From Nocardioides sp. zg-1228 (lineage in GTDB: Bacteria; Actinomycetota; Actinomycetes; Propionibacteriales; Nocardioidaceae), in NCBI RefSeq assembly GCF_017086465.1, contig NZ_CP070961.1, positions 3,844,001 through 3,908,000 on the forward strand: a stretch of 64,000 nt of DNA, given 5' to 3'. Positions 16,393 through 25,059 of this stretch are shown one piece after another. A program made the translations under genes and the position numbers. Within the stretch, counting starts at the first letter, position 1; the number at the start of each line of letters is the position of its first letter. The notes under the pieces are model-generated. The model was not told where the DNA came from. It was given only the letters and a program-made list of their open reading frames with translations, and did not search any database.

Positions 16393-16572
16393 ATGACACC
16401 ACCGCTGTCAGGGTCGCGCCGGTCGCGCGTCCGCGACCACCCGCTCGGCACGGTCACGCCCGGCACGGTGCGGACGCCCGCCGGGGCGATCGGTGAGATC
16501 TACGAGCGCGGCGGCGTGCGTATCGTCACCGAGGACGACATCGCCATCACCGTGATCACGAGGGACACCTGA
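16393..16572 (+). CDS. Small hypothetical protein (59 aa), coupled to the CPCC protein
   Basis: Not recognised. The frame starts at ATG 16393, ten bases from the divergent racemase start, and ends IVTEDDIAITVITRDT. Its TGA overlaps the ATG of the next gene, the main argument that it is real. The region is otherwise the divergent promoter, so it could instead be untranslated leader. Confidence 0.4.
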   Translation: MTPPLSGSRRSRVRDHPLGTVTPGTVRTPAGAIGEIYERGGVRIVTEDDIAITVITRDT

Positions 16573-17099
16573 TGAGCAACCAGACCCTGCTGGCCGCGAC
16601 TGCCGAGACCGTGCGCGCCTTCGCCGCCCACGAGATCGACCTGGAGACGCTCCAGGCCGGGCTCCAGTCCGTCGTGACGCTGCTCGAGCGCACCGACTCG
16701 CCCGGCTCGTCCGAGGTGGCGAGGGTCGTGCGCAACGTCGAGGGCGACCTCGAGCTCATCAGGTTCACCGTGTTCGGCGACGAGGTGCATCCGGCAGCAA
16801 TGACGGCCCTGAAGCCGTTGCGGGCGCACCTGCGCGCGGCCGGGGACGAGCACAACTGCCGAGCCTGCGGCTACCGGTGGCCGTCTCCGCCGTGGGGGGA
16901 CGACGGGCGGAGCCCGGACTTCGACATCTGTCCGTGCTGCGAGGTCGAGGCCGGCTACGAGGACGTCACGCCCGCGGGCGCCCGGGCCTACCGCGCCGAG
17001 TGGCTGGCTCACGGCGCGCCGTGGCACGACGCGGGCACCCCGCACGACGGCCTCACCACCGAGGAGCGCCTGACCCACGTGCCCCCGGGCTTCGAGTGA
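16572..17099 (+). CDS. CPCC-motif cysteine-rich protein with helical N-terminal domain
   Basis: A 175-residue protein. Residues 1-95 are predicted mostly helical with no recognised domain. The C-terminal half carries CRACGYRWPSPPWGDD and ICPCCEVEAGYED, the paired Cys motifs of the CPCC family, a likely zinc ribbon. CPCC proteins often occur beside polymorphic toxins as suspected immunity proteins, but no toxin is adjacent here. It starts at ATG 16572 inside the preceding stop codon and is followed by a large hairpin. Confidence 0.75.
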   Translation: MSNQTLLAATAETVRAFAAHEIDLETLQAGLQSVVTLLERTDSPGSSEVARVVRNVEGDLELIRFTVFGDEVHPAAMTALKPLRAHLRAAGDEHNCRACGYRWPSPPWGDDGRSPDFDICPCCEVEAGYEDVTPAGARAYRAEWLAHGAPWHDAGTPHDGLTTEERLTHVPPGFE

Positions 17100-17179
17100 G
17101 CCGAAGGGCGACGCCGAGCCGCGAGCTCGCGGAGCAGGACGAGCCCGACGACGCGGACCAACCCCCCTCGCCTCGACGG

Positions 17180-17232
17180 GGAGATCGTGGTGGATCCGAG
17201 CCACCCGGTGACTCGGAAGCTCCACGATCTCC
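17180..17232. repeat. Nested inverted repeat, probable terminator or small repeat element
   Basis: Outer arms GGAGATCGTGG (17180-17190) and CCACGATCTCC (17222-17232) are exact complements. An inner pair CCGAG (17196-17200) and CTCGG (17212-17216) extends the structure. It follows the CPCC gene and precedes the PadR promoter. No T-tract is present. A short dispersed repeat is an equally good reading. Confidence 0.6.
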
Positions 17233-17267
17233 GCCCGCGCGCGCCCTTCGCCCGAGCGTACGAGGCT

Positions 17268-17281
17268 TGCAACTCGTTGCA
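17268..17281. promoter_or_regulatory. PadR-type operator
   Basis: TGCAAC-TC-GTTGCA, a perfect 6+2+6 palindrome 21 bases before the PadR start codon. The TTGCAA core is of the kind bound by PadR-family dimers, so autoregulation is likely. Confidence 0.6.
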
Positions 17282-17302
17282 TAGGTCGGGCACGATGCGC
17301 GC

Positions 17303-17851
17303 ATGGCCCTCGAGCACGCCCTCCTCGTCGCGCTGAGCGAGCGCCCGGCGAGCGGGCTCGAGCTGACCCGGAGGTTCGAGAAGTCGATCGGCTTCTTCTG
17401 GCACGCCACCCACCAGCAGATCTACCGGGTGCTGGCGCGGATGGAGGCCGACGGCTGGGTCGCCGTGGAGGTGGTCGAGCAGGACGGCCGCCCCGACAAG
17501 CGGGTCCACACCCCGTCGGCCGAGGGCCGGCGGGTGCTCGCGGAGTGGCTGGCCACGCCCATGCCGATGGAGACCTTCCGCAGCGAGCTGGCCGTCAAGC
17601 TGCGCGGCGCGTCGTACGGCGACCGGGCGGTGCTGAGCGCCCACCTCGCCGACGCGCGCGCCGACCACGCCACCCGGCTCGCGCACTACGAGGCGCTCGA
17701 GCGCGAGCAGTTCCCCGACCCGGACGCCCTCGACGAGGCCGGGCTCGACCAGTGGCTGGTGCTGCGCGGCGGCATCCGCCTGGAGCGCTTCTGGATCGAC
17801 TGGATCACCGACTACCTGCACGCCCACGACAGGGCCCACCAGAGGGACTGA
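17303..17851 (+). CDS. PadR-family transcriptional regulator
   Basis: A 182-residue winged-helix repressor. The DNA-binding half is ALEHALLVALSERPASGLEL then THQQIYRVLARMEADGWV. The C-terminal half (from about residue 90) is the Vir_act_alpha_C-type helical dimerisation domain ending in DWITDYLHAHDR. It probably controls itself and the dienoyl-CoA reductase one base downstream through the palindrome at 17268-17281. Ligands of this group are often phenolic or fatty acids; none is indicated here. Confidence 0.9.
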   Translation: MALEHALLVALSERPASGLELTRRFEKSIGFFWHATHQQIYRVLARMEADGWVAVEVVEQDGRPDKRVHTPSAEGRRVLAEWLATPMPMETFRSELAVKLRGASYGDRAVLSAHLADARADHATRLAHYEALEREQFPDPDALDEAGLDQWLVLRGGIRLERFWIDWITDYLHAHDRAHQRD

Positions 17852-17852
17852 C

Positions 17853-19883
17853 ATGACCCACCCCCGCTACCCCCACCTCCTCGAGCCGATCACCCTCGGC
17901 GCCGGGCCCGACGCGCTGACGCTGCGCAACCGCGTCGTCATGGGCTCGATGCACACCGGGCTCGAGGACCACCCGTGGGACATCGACAAGCTCGCGGCGT
18001 TCTTCGAGGAGCGGGCGCGCGGCGGCGTCGGCCTGATCATCACCGGCGGGTACGCCCCCACCAAGCGCGGCTGGCTCAAGCCGTTCGCGAGCGAGATGTC
18101 CAACCGCCTCCACGCGATGCGGCACCAGCGGATCACCGAGACGGTCCACGGGGCCGGCGGCGCGATCGCGCTCCAGGTGCTCCACGCCGGGCGCTACGGC
18201 TACCACCCGCTCTCGCAGAGCGCGTCGGACAAGAAGTCGCCGATCACGCCCTTCAGGCCCAGCGCCATGTCGAGCAAGGAGGTCGACCGCACCGCGACCG
18301 CCTTCGCCAAGAGCGTCGCGCTGGCCCGCAAGGCCGGCTACGACGCGGTCGAGATCATGGGCTCCGAGGGCTACCTGATCAACCAGTTCCTCGCCGCGCG
18401 CACCAACGACCGCGACGACGCGTGGGGCGGCTCCCCCGCGCGCCGGATGCACTTCGCGGTCGAGGTCGTACGCCGCTCCCGCGAGCTGGTCGGCGCCGAC
18501 TTCCCCCTCGTCTACCGGATCTCGCTGCTCGACCTCGTCGAGGGCGGCCAGACCTGGGAGGAGACCGCCGAGCTCGCCCTGCACCTGCAGGCCGCCGGCG
18601 TCACCGTCTTCAACACCGGCATCGGCTGGCACGAGGCGCGGGTGCCGACGATCATCACCCAGGTGCCCCGCGGCGCGTGGCGCGCGCACACCGCCCGCCT
18701 GAAGGAGCTCGTCGACGTCCCCGTCTGCGCCTCCAACCGGATCAACACCCCCGAGCTGGCCGAGGAGATCCTCGCCGCCGGGGAGGCCGACCTCGTCTCG
18801 ATGGCGCGCCCGCTGCTGGCCGACCCCGCCTTCGTCGCCAAGGCGATGGACGAGCGGGCCGACGAGATCAACACCTGCATCGCCTGCAACCAGGCCTGCC
18901 TCGACCACGTCTTCAGCAACGAGCGCGCCTCGTGCCTGGTCAACCCGCGCGCCTGCCACGAGACCGAGCTGGTGCTGATGCCCACGCTCCGCACGCAGAC
19001 GGTGGCCGTCGTCGGCGCCGGTCCCGCCGGCCTCGCCGCGGCGACCAGCGCCGCCGAGCGCGGCTTCGCGGTGACGCTCTTCGAGAAGTCGCCCGAGCTC
19101 GGCGGCCAGTTCCGCCTGGCGATGGCCGTGCCGGGCAAGGAGGACTTCGCCGACACGCTGCGCTACTTCACCCGTCGCCTCGAGGTCCTCGGCGTCGACG
19201 TACGCCTCTCGACCGCCGCGACCGCCGCCGACCTCGCCGGCTTCGACCAGGTCGTCGTCGCGACGGGCGTCGAGCCGCGGATGCCGGAGATCCCCGGCAT
19301 CGACCACCCCAGCGTGGCGTCGTACGCCGACGTGCTGAGCGGCGCGGTCGTCCCTGGCCGCCGCGTGGTCGTGATCGGCGCCGGCGGCATCGGCGTCGAC
19401 GTGAGCGTCTTCCTCACCCACGAGGAGGAGGACCTCGAGGACTGGATGGCCCACTGGGGCGTCGGCGACCCGGCGCTGCACGAGGGCGGACTCACCGAGG
19501 CCAAGCCGCGCACCCCCGCCCGCGAGGTGACGCTGGTGCAGCGCAAGACCACGCCGATCGGCATCGGCCTCGGCAAGACGTCGGGCTGGGCGCACCGCGC
19601 GGTGCTCAAGCAGTCACACGTGACCCAGGTCCGCGGGGCGACCTACGACCGCATCGACGACGAGGGCCTCCACGTCACCGTCGACGGCGCCTCCCGCGTG
19701 CTCGAGGCCGACACGATCGTGGTGTGCGCCGGCCAGGACTCCGTGCGCGACCTCTACGACGACCTCGACCACGAGGCGACGCACGCACCCGCGGTGCACC
19801 TGATCGGCGGCGCCGACGTCGCCGCCGAGCTCGACGCCAAGCGGGCGATCAAGCAGGGCACCGAGGTGGTGGCCGCGCTGTGA
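17853..19883 (+). CDS. 2,4-dienoyl-CoA reductase-like FMN/4Fe-4S/FAD enzyme
   Basis: A 676-residue FadH-type flavoprotein. Residues 1-330 form the old-yellow-enzyme TIM barrel (LRNRVVMGSMHTGLED, NQFLAARTNDRDDAWGG). Cys342, Cys345, Cys349 and Cys361 in CIACNQACLDH... bind the 4Fe-4S cluster. The rest is an FAD/NADPH domain with VVGAGPAGLAAATSA near 384 and VVVIGAGGIGVDVSVF near 505. Known relatives reduce unsaturated CoA thioesters in beta-oxidation. The PadR gene lies one base upstream and an acyl-CoA ligase nearby, which fits fatty-acid metabolism. Confidence 0.93.
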   Translation: MTHPRYPHLLEPITLGAGPDALTLRNRVVMGSMHTGLEDHPWDIDKLAAFFEERARGGVGLIITGGYAPTKRGWLKPFASEMSNRLHAMRHQRITETVHGAGGAIALQVLHAGRYGYHPLSQSASDKKSPITPFRPSAMSSKEVDRTATAFAKSVALARKAGYDAVEIMGSEGYLINQFLAARTNDRDDAWGGSPARRMHFAVEVVRRSRELVGADFPLVYRISLLDLVEGGQTWEETAELALHLQAAGVTVFNTGIGWHEARVPTIITQVPRGAWRAHTARLKELVDVPVCASNRINTPELAEEILAAGEADLVSMARPLLADPAFVAKAMDERADEINTCIACNQACLDHVFSNERASCLVNPRACHETELVLMPTLRTQTVAVVGAGPAGLAAATSAAERGFAVTLFEKSPELGGQFRLAMAVPGKEDFADTLRYFTRRLEVLGVDVRLSTAATAADLAGFDQVVVATGVEPRMPEIPGIDHPSVASYADVLSGAVVPGRRVVVIGAGGIGVDVSVFLTHEEEDLEDWMAHWGVGDPALHEGGLTEAKPRTPAREVTLVQRKTTPIGIGLGKTSGWAHRAVLKQSHVTQVRGATYDRIDDEGLHVTVDGASRVLEADTIVVCAGQDSVRDLYDDLDHEATHAPAVHLIGGADVAAELDAKRAIKQGTEVVAAL

Positions 19884-19890
19884 TCCGGGA

Positions 19891-19909
19891 GGGGTGAGCG
19901 GCTCACTCC
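19891..19909. terminator. Hairpin between convergent genes
   Basis: GTGAGC/GCTCAC around one G, extended by three further pairs (one G-U), lies between the dienoyl-CoA reductase stop and the convergent CBS gene stop. A bidirectional terminator is the simplest reading, though there is no U-tract. Confidence 0.4.
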
Positions 19910-19928
19910 ACCGGCTCGAGGCCCCGGC

Positions 19929-20348
19929 TCACTCCCACGGGGCGGCGGCGGCGACGATCACACCGAAGAGGTCGCGCATCGAGACGATGCCGGCGATCTC
20001 GTCGCCGTCCATCACCGGCAGGTGCCGCACATCGGCCTCCACCATCCGGCGGGCGGTGTCGAGCACGTGGTCGTCGGGGCCCACGGTGACGAGATCGACG
20101 CTCATCACGTCGGCGGCCGTCACGTGCTCGGGGTTGGCGCCCTGGGCGAGGTGCTGCACGACGTCGCGCTCGGACACCAGTCCGGCGAGACGGTCGTTGT
20201 GCACCACGGCGACGACACCGACCCCCTCCGCGGCGAGCGCCTCGGCGACCTCCAGCAGGGACGTCGCCGTGCCCACCGTGGCCACGGGCCACACCATGAC
20301 TCGGGCGACGGCGTCGGCGGGGTGGGCGGTGCTGGTGCTGGCGTACAT
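19929..20348 (-). CDS. CBS-domain pair protein
   Basis: A 139-residue protein made almost wholly of two CBS domains: VARVMVWPVATVGTATSL to LVSERDVVQHL, and VMSVDLVTVGPDDHVLDTARRM to VSMRDLFGVIV. Stand-alone CBS pairs bind adenine nucleotides and act as energy or redox sensors; no catalytic domain is attached. It is divergent from the acyl-CoA ligase over a 214-base gap. Confidence 0.9.
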   Translation of the reverse strand: MYASTSTAHPADAVARVMVWPVATVGTATSLLEVAEALAAEGVGVVAVVHNDRLAGLVSERDVVQHLAQGANPEHVTAADVMSVDLVTVGPDDHVLDTARRMVEADVRHLPVMDGDEIAGIVSMRDLFGVIVAAAAPWE

Positions 20349-20562
20349 GGTGACCTCCTGGTCTGCGTCTGGTGCTGACTCCAGCCTGCGTGCTCACCGG
20401 CACGCGGGTCAGGGTCCTTGGTCCCCACCGGAGGGACCGAACTGCTCTCGAGGTCGCGGTGCGGGGCAGGAGCGGGTACGCCCTGCCGGACCCTGCTGTC
20501 CGAGCGATATCTTGGAAGCAGTCGCGATCCCCGTCCCGCGACACCCGAACGCGAGGAAAGCC

Positions 20563-22242
20563 GTGCCTGCTCGACAACCCCTCTGGGCAGACTCCTACGC
20601 ACCCGGAGTGCCCCTGCACCTCGACTACGGCGACACCACGGTCCTCGACCTGTGGGAGAGCGCGGTGCGCGACCACCCGGACCGGCCGGCACTCGACTTC
20701 CTGGGCCGGGAGTCGACCTACGCCGAGGTCGACGAGGAGGTGCAGCGCGTCGCCGGCGGCCTGCACGCGCTCGGCGTACGCCCCGGCGACAACGTCGCGC
20801 TGGTCATGCCCAACTGCCCGCAGAACGTCATCGCGTTCGTCGCGGTGCTGCGCCTCGGCGCGACCGTGGTGGAGCACAACCCGCTCTACACCGCGGCCGA
20901 GCTGCGCTACCCGTTCGCCGACCACGGCGCCCGCGTCGCGATCGTGTGGGACAAGGTCGTGCCCGTCGTCGAGGGACTCGTCGGCGAGACCCCGCTCGAG
21001 CGGATCGTCGCCGTCGACATGACCACCCGCCTGCCGTGGACCAAGCGGCTCGCGCTGCGCCTGCCGATCGCGAAGGCGCGCGCGGCCCGCGACCAGCTGA
21101 CCTCGCCCGCCCCGCAGGCCACGCAGTGGTCCGAGCTGGCGTCCGCGGAGCCGATCGACGCGTCGCACCCCCGCCCCGGCAAGGACGACGTCGCTCTGCT
21201 GCTCTACACCTCCGGCACGACCGGCGTGCCGAAGGGCGTGCCGCTGCGGCACCGCAACCTCGTCGCCAACGTGCTCCAGGGCCGCGTCTGGGTCTCGGGC
21301 CTGCAGGAGGGCACCGAGACGTTCCTCGTCGCGCTGCCGATGTTCCACGCCTACGGCGTGACCGTCAGCGTGCTGCTCGGGGTGAGCCTGGCCGCCAAGC
21401 TGGTGCTGCTGCCCAAGCCCGAGATCGGGCTGATCATGGAGGCCATCGAGCGCGACGTGCCGAGCTTCGTGCCCGCCGTGCCGCCGCTCTACCAGCGCAT
21501 CGTCGACGAGGCCGAGCGCCGCAACGTCTCGATCCGCGGCATCCGCTACGCCCTCTCGGGGGCGATGCCGCTGCCGGCCGCGCTCGTGGAGCGGTGGGAG
21601 GCGGCCACCGGAGGGCTGCTCGTCGAGGGCTACGGCCTGACCGAGACCTCGCCGGTGATCGTCGGCAACCCGATGACGAAGGCGCGCCGGCCCGGCTCGA
21701 TCGGCGTGCCCTTCCCCGACGTCGAGATCCGCGTCGCCGACCCCGAGGACCTCGACCGCGACGTCCCGCAGGGCGAGCGCGGCGAGCTGCTGGTGCGGGG
21801 CCCGCAGGTCTTCTCCGGATACCGCGGGATGCCCGAGGAGACCGCCGTGGCGTTCCACGACGGCTGGTTCCGCACCGGTGACGTGGTCACCATGTCGCCC
21901 GACGGCTTCCTGACGATCGTCGACCGCATCAAGGAGATCATCATCACCGGGGGGTTCAACGTCTATCCCTCCGAGGTCGAGGCGGTGCTCCGCACCCATG
22001 CCGGCGTCGTCGACGTGGCGGTCGTCGGCATGCCGCACGAGGACGGCGGCGAGGAGGTCGTCGCCGCGGTGGTGCTCGTGGAGGGGGTGCCGGTGCAGCC
22101 CGACGAGCTGCGCGCCCACACCCGCGAGGGCCTGACGCCCTACAAGGTGCCGCGCCGGGTCGTCTTCATGGACGAGCTGCCGACCAACCCGATGGGCAAG
22201 GTGCTGCGCCGCGAGGTCGCGACGCGGCTGCACGACTCCTGA
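20563..22242 (+). CDS. Long-chain fatty acid-CoA ligase
   Basis: A 559-residue AMP-forming acyl-CoA synthetase. The AMP-binding loop YTSGTTGVPKGVPL is near residue 216, the adenylate motif EGYGLTETSPV near 355, the hinge-region GWFRTGDVVTMSPDGFLTIVDRIKEII near 435, and the catalytic Lys in NPMGKVLRRE near the C-terminus. GTG 20563 is preceded by GAGGAAAG, while the open frame upstream lacks family sequence. Substrate length is not predictable, but the ALPMFHAYG and GGFNVYPSEVE blocks fit FadD-type enzymes. Confidence 0.94.
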   Translation: MPARQPLWADSYAPGVPLHLDYGDTTVLDLWESAVRDHPDRPALDFLGRESTYAEVDEEVQRVAGGLHALGVRPGDNVALVMPNCPQNVIAFVAVLRLGATVVEHNPLYTAAELRYPFADHGARVAIVWDKVVPVVEGLVGETPLERIVAVDMTTRLPWTKRLALRLPIAKARAARDQLTSPAPQATQWSELASAEPIDASHPRPGKDDVALLLYTSGTTGVPKGVPLRHRNLVANVLQGRVWVSGLQEGTETFLVALPMFHAYGVTVSVLLGVSLAAKLVLLPKPEIGLIMEAIERDVPSFVPAVPPLYQRIVDEAERRNVSIRGIRYALSGAMPLPAALVERWEAATGGLLVEGYGLTETSPVIVGNPMTKARRPGSIGVPFPDVEIRVADPEDLDRDVPQGERGELLVRGPQVFSGYRGMPEETAVAFHDGWFRTGDVVTMSPDGFLTIVDRIKEIIITGGFNVYPSEVEAVLRTHAGVVDVAVVGMPHEDGGEEVVAAVVLVEGVPVQPDELRAHTREGLTPYKVPRRVVFMDELPTNPMGKVLRREVATRLHDS

Positions 22243-22318
22243 GCCCGGCTCCGGCCGCTGTGACCTGATCGGCCGGCACACGTGTCATCGTCGGGGCGGG
22301 TACGGGGTACGGACGCGC

Positions 22319-22810
22319 ATGACCCAGCTCCTCGACGCCTCCCGCTACGACCCGGACGGCGCAGTCGACCTCCGCGGCTACACCGGCAGCATGGCGGTCT
22401 ACGTCGCCGCAGTGGGCGGGCTGCTGCTCCTCGGCCGCGGCACGGGACGCTCGCTCCCCGAGCGCTACTCCCTCACGGACCTCACCCTCGGCGGGATCGC
22501 CACGCACAAGCTGACGCGGCTGCTCAGCCGCTCGTCGGTCGCCAGCCCGCTGCGCGCGCCGTTCACCGAGTTCGACGCGGCCGCGGGATCGGGCGAGCAC
22601 GTGGAGTCGTCGCGCGGCGAGCACGGCGTACGCCACACCGTGGGCGAGCTGCTGACCTGCCCGTTCTGCCTGGGCGTCTGGGTGGGCACGGCCTACGTCG
22701 CCGGGATGGCGTTCGCGCCCCGGCCGACCCGTGCCGCCGCGGCCGTGCTCACCGTGGTCGGCGCGTCCGACGCCCTCCAGCACGGCTACTCGCGCCTGCG
22801 CGGCGACTGA
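22319..22810 (+). CDS. DUF1360 family membrane-associated protein
   Basis: A 163-residue protein with a hydrophobic segment at about residues 24-40, a DLTLGGIATHKLTRLLSR helix, and the conserved CPFCLGVWVGTAYVAG block near residue 115 that marks DUF1360. It probably spans the membrane two or three times. Function is unknown in the family (in Bacillus it occurs as a sporulation-related YjcA-type protein). The ATG at 22319 fits the family start. Confidence 0.85.
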   Translation: MTQLLDASRYDPDGAVDLRGYTGSMAVYVAAVGGLLLLGRGTGRSLPERYSLTDLTLGGIATHKLTRLLSRSSVASPLRAPFTEFDAAAGSGEHVESSRGEHGVRHTVGELLTCPFCLGVWVGTAYVAGMAFAPRPTRAAAAVLTVVGASDALQHGYSRLRGD

Positions 22811-23061
22811 GCCACTCGCGCCGGACCTGCCGATGTGGTCGGACCACTGTGGTCGTCGACGTGTGCCATCGCCGTCATGGAGACACTCTTCCAGGGCCCA
22901 CTGACACTGGGTCCGGGTCGCGGCGGAGGCCGCTCCATCCTCTGACCTGAGGGGCCCGAGACCGACTCCGGGCCGTCTCATCGCTCTAACAGGTGTCTAA
23001 GTTTCGCTCGGTAGGACGTAGGCCTCAGACAGACGAGGCACTACGAAGCAGGAGGCCAGTC
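22811..23061. other. 251-base intergenic region with two small palindromes
   Basis: It holds GTGGTC-G-GACCAC at 22835-22847 and a GGCCCG/CGGGCC stem at 22953-22974 that overlaps an alternative GAGAC/GTCTC stem. The second probably ends the DUF1360 transcript. No ORF of convincing quality and no clear -35/-10 pair for the downstream lipoprotein gene was found; GGAGG at 23051 is its ribosome site. Confidence 0.5.
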
Positions 23062-24294
23062 ATGGCAGTCAACGCGGCGCCGTCCGGTGCATGGCGGAGG
23101 TTCACGGCGGCCACCACGGTGCTCGCGACGGCGTTGGCCGTCGCCGCCTGCAGCTCGGACGCCGACGACGACACGGCGCCCCCCGGAGACGCCTCGCACA
23201 GCATGCACGCGGGCGGGTCGTCGGCTCCCCCGCAGCCGCTGCGCGCCGGCGAGCGGTTCGTCGAGCTGAGGATGGCGGAGGCCTACACGCCCGAGCCGCC
23301 GGAGGGCGCCCTGGACGAGTACCGGTGCCAGGTGCTCGATCCGGGCCTGACCGAGGAGGCGTTCCTGACCGGGACCCAGGTCATGCCGGAGAACGTCGCC
23401 ATCGCGCACCACGGCATCGTGTACGCCGTGCCGCCGCGCGACGCCGACGCGGTGCGCGAGCAGGACGCGAGGACTCCCGGCCTCGGCTGGCGGTGCTTCG
23501 GCGGGACCGGCGTCGAGGGAGCCGACGTGGAGGACGACGACGAGGGCGCCGACCCGGGCGCGGCGTGGGTGGACACCTGGGCGCCGGGCGCCGCCGAGAC
23601 GCTGCTCGACCAGGACGCCGGCTTCAAGCTCGAGCCGGGCAGCCTGATCGTCTTCCAGATGCACTACAACCTGCTCGCGACCGACGGCGAGCCGGCCGGG
23701 TCGGACCGCTCGGCGGTGCGCCTGCGCCTGACGGACGGAACGCCGCAGACACGGGAGCTCGAGACGTGGTCGCTCGACGCGCCGACCGACCTGCCCTGTG
23801 CCGCGGGCGAGTCGGGTCCGCTGTGTGACCGGGCGGCCTCGATCGCGGACGTGACGAAGCGGTTCGGGCCTGAGGTCGGCGAGTTCGCGGACGAGCAGGT
23901 GGAGGAGTGCAACGAGGGCGGCGTGCCGACGCCCGGTGACACCCAGGTCTGCGACCACGTGGTGGAGGAGCCGGTGACCGTGTTCGCCGGTTTCGGTCAC
24001 ATGCACATGCTCGGGCGGTCCTTGAAGGTCGAGCTCAACCCGGGCACGCCGCAGGCCAAGGTCCTGCTGGACGTGCCGCAGTTCGACTTCGACGACCAGC
24101 ACATGGTGAGGCTGCCGTCGCCCGTCGAGGTCGATGCGGGGGACACCCTGCGGGTGACGTGCACGCACGACGCCGGGTTGCGCCAGCAGGTGCCCCAGCT
24201 GAGCAAGCTGCCGCCGCGCTACGTGGTGTGGGGCGACGGCACCGGCGACGAGATGTGCATCGGCATCATGACGGTCTCCCCCCGCGAGCCCTGA
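23062..24294 (+). CDS. Lipoprotein with PHM/DBM-type copper monooxygenase fold
   Basis: A 410-residue exported protein: signal peptide, lipobox AVAAC (Cys30), then a Ser/Asp/His-rich linker. The ligand set of copper type II ascorbate-dependent monooxygenases can be picked out in order: His116-His117 (AIAHHGIV) and His201 (FQMHYN) for one copper, His313 and His315 (FGHMHMLG) and Met398 (DEMCIGIM) for the other. Two halves with many Cys, likely disulfides, fit the two-domain PHM core. If active it would hydroxylate a C-H bond outside the cell. A two-component system follows 72 bases downstream. Confidence 0.78.
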   Translation: MAVNAAPSGAWRRFTAATTVLATALAVAACSSDADDDTAPPGDASHSMHAGGSSAPPQPLRAGERFVELRMAEAYTPEPPEGALDEYRCQVLDPGLTEEAFLTGTQVMPENVAIAHHGIVYAVPPRDADAVREQDARTPGLGWRCFGGTGVEGADVEDDDEGADPGAAWVDTWAPGAAETLLDQDAGFKLEPGSLIVFQMHYNLLATDGEPAGSDRSAVRLRLTDGTPQTRELETWSLDAPTDLPCAAGESGPLCDRAASIADVTKRFGPEVGEFADEQVEECNEGGVPTPGDTQVCDHVVEEPVTVFAGFGHMHMLGRSLKVELNPGTPQAKVLLDVPQFDFDDQHMVRLPSPVEVDAGDTLRVTCTHDAGLRQQVPQLSKLPPRYVVWGDGTGDEMCIGIMTVSPREP

Positions 24295-24366
24295 TGAGGC
24301 GAACACGGGGCAGGTGGATCGGGGACAATGAGCGGCAGGAGCATCGACGGGAGAGGGCGGGCCGGC

Positions 24367-25059
24367 GTGCGGATCATGATCGCGGACGACGAGGCCGCCA
24401 TCCGTGAATCGCTGGAGCGCGTGCTCCGGGTCGAGGGCTATGACACCAGCACCGTCGCCAACGGTCTCGCCGTCCTCGACGGGGTCGGGGGGGCCGGCAG
24501 TGACCCGCTGGACCTGCTGATCCTCGACGTGATGATGCCCCGCCTCGGCGGGATCGAGACCTGCAGGCGGTTGCGAGCCGCGGGCCAGGACCTGCCGGTG
24601 TTGATGCTGACCGCTCGTGACCAGGTCTCCGACCGCGTCGAGGGGCTGGACGCGGGCGCCGACGACTACCTGCCCAAGCCGTTCGCCACCGAGGAGCTGC
24701 TGGCCCGGGTGCGGGCCCTGCTTCGCCGACGCACGGCGACCGACGAGGAGTCGCAGGTCCTGTCGTTCGCCGACGTCCGCCTCGATCCCGACAGGTTCGA
24801 GGCGTGGCGCGGCGGGCGGCCGCTGCGCCTGACCCGGACGGAGTTCTCCCTCCTGCAGGTGCTCATGGCCAACGCGACCCGGGTGGTGACCCGCGAGATG
24901 CTGTTCGAGGCGATCTGGGGCTTCGACATGAGCGCCACCGCCAACAACCTCCAGGTCTACGTGAGCTACCTGCGCCGCAAGATGGAGGCCGGGGGTCAGT
25001 CGCGACTGATCTTCACGCTGCGCGGCCTGGGCTACGCGTTGCGCGAGACTCCTCCATGA
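24367..25059 (+). CDS. MprA-like OmpR-family response regulator
   Basis: A 230-residue regulator. The receiver domain has Asp54 as phosphoacceptor (LILDVMMPRLGG) and Lys104 in LPKPF; the C-terminal winged helix ends LQVYVSYLRRKMEAGG and FTLRGLGYALR. GTG 24367 places VRIMIADDE at the N-terminus as in MprA; ATG 24328 would add 13 residues. Its stop overlaps the kinase ATG. Mycobacterial MprA handles envelope stress; here the neighbour is the copper-type lipoprotein, so envelope or copper control is possible. Confidence 0.92.
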   Translation: MRIMIADDEAAIRESLERVLRVEGYDTSTVANGLAVLDGVGGAGSDPLDLLILDVMMPRLGGIETCRRLRAAGQDLPVLMLTARDQVSDRVEGLDAGADDYLPKPFATEELLARVRALLRRRTATDEESQVLSFADVRLDPDRFEAWRGGRPLRLTRTEFSLLQVLMANATRVVTREMLFEAIWGFDMSATANNLQVYVSYLRRKMEAGGQSRLIFTLRGLGYALRETPP

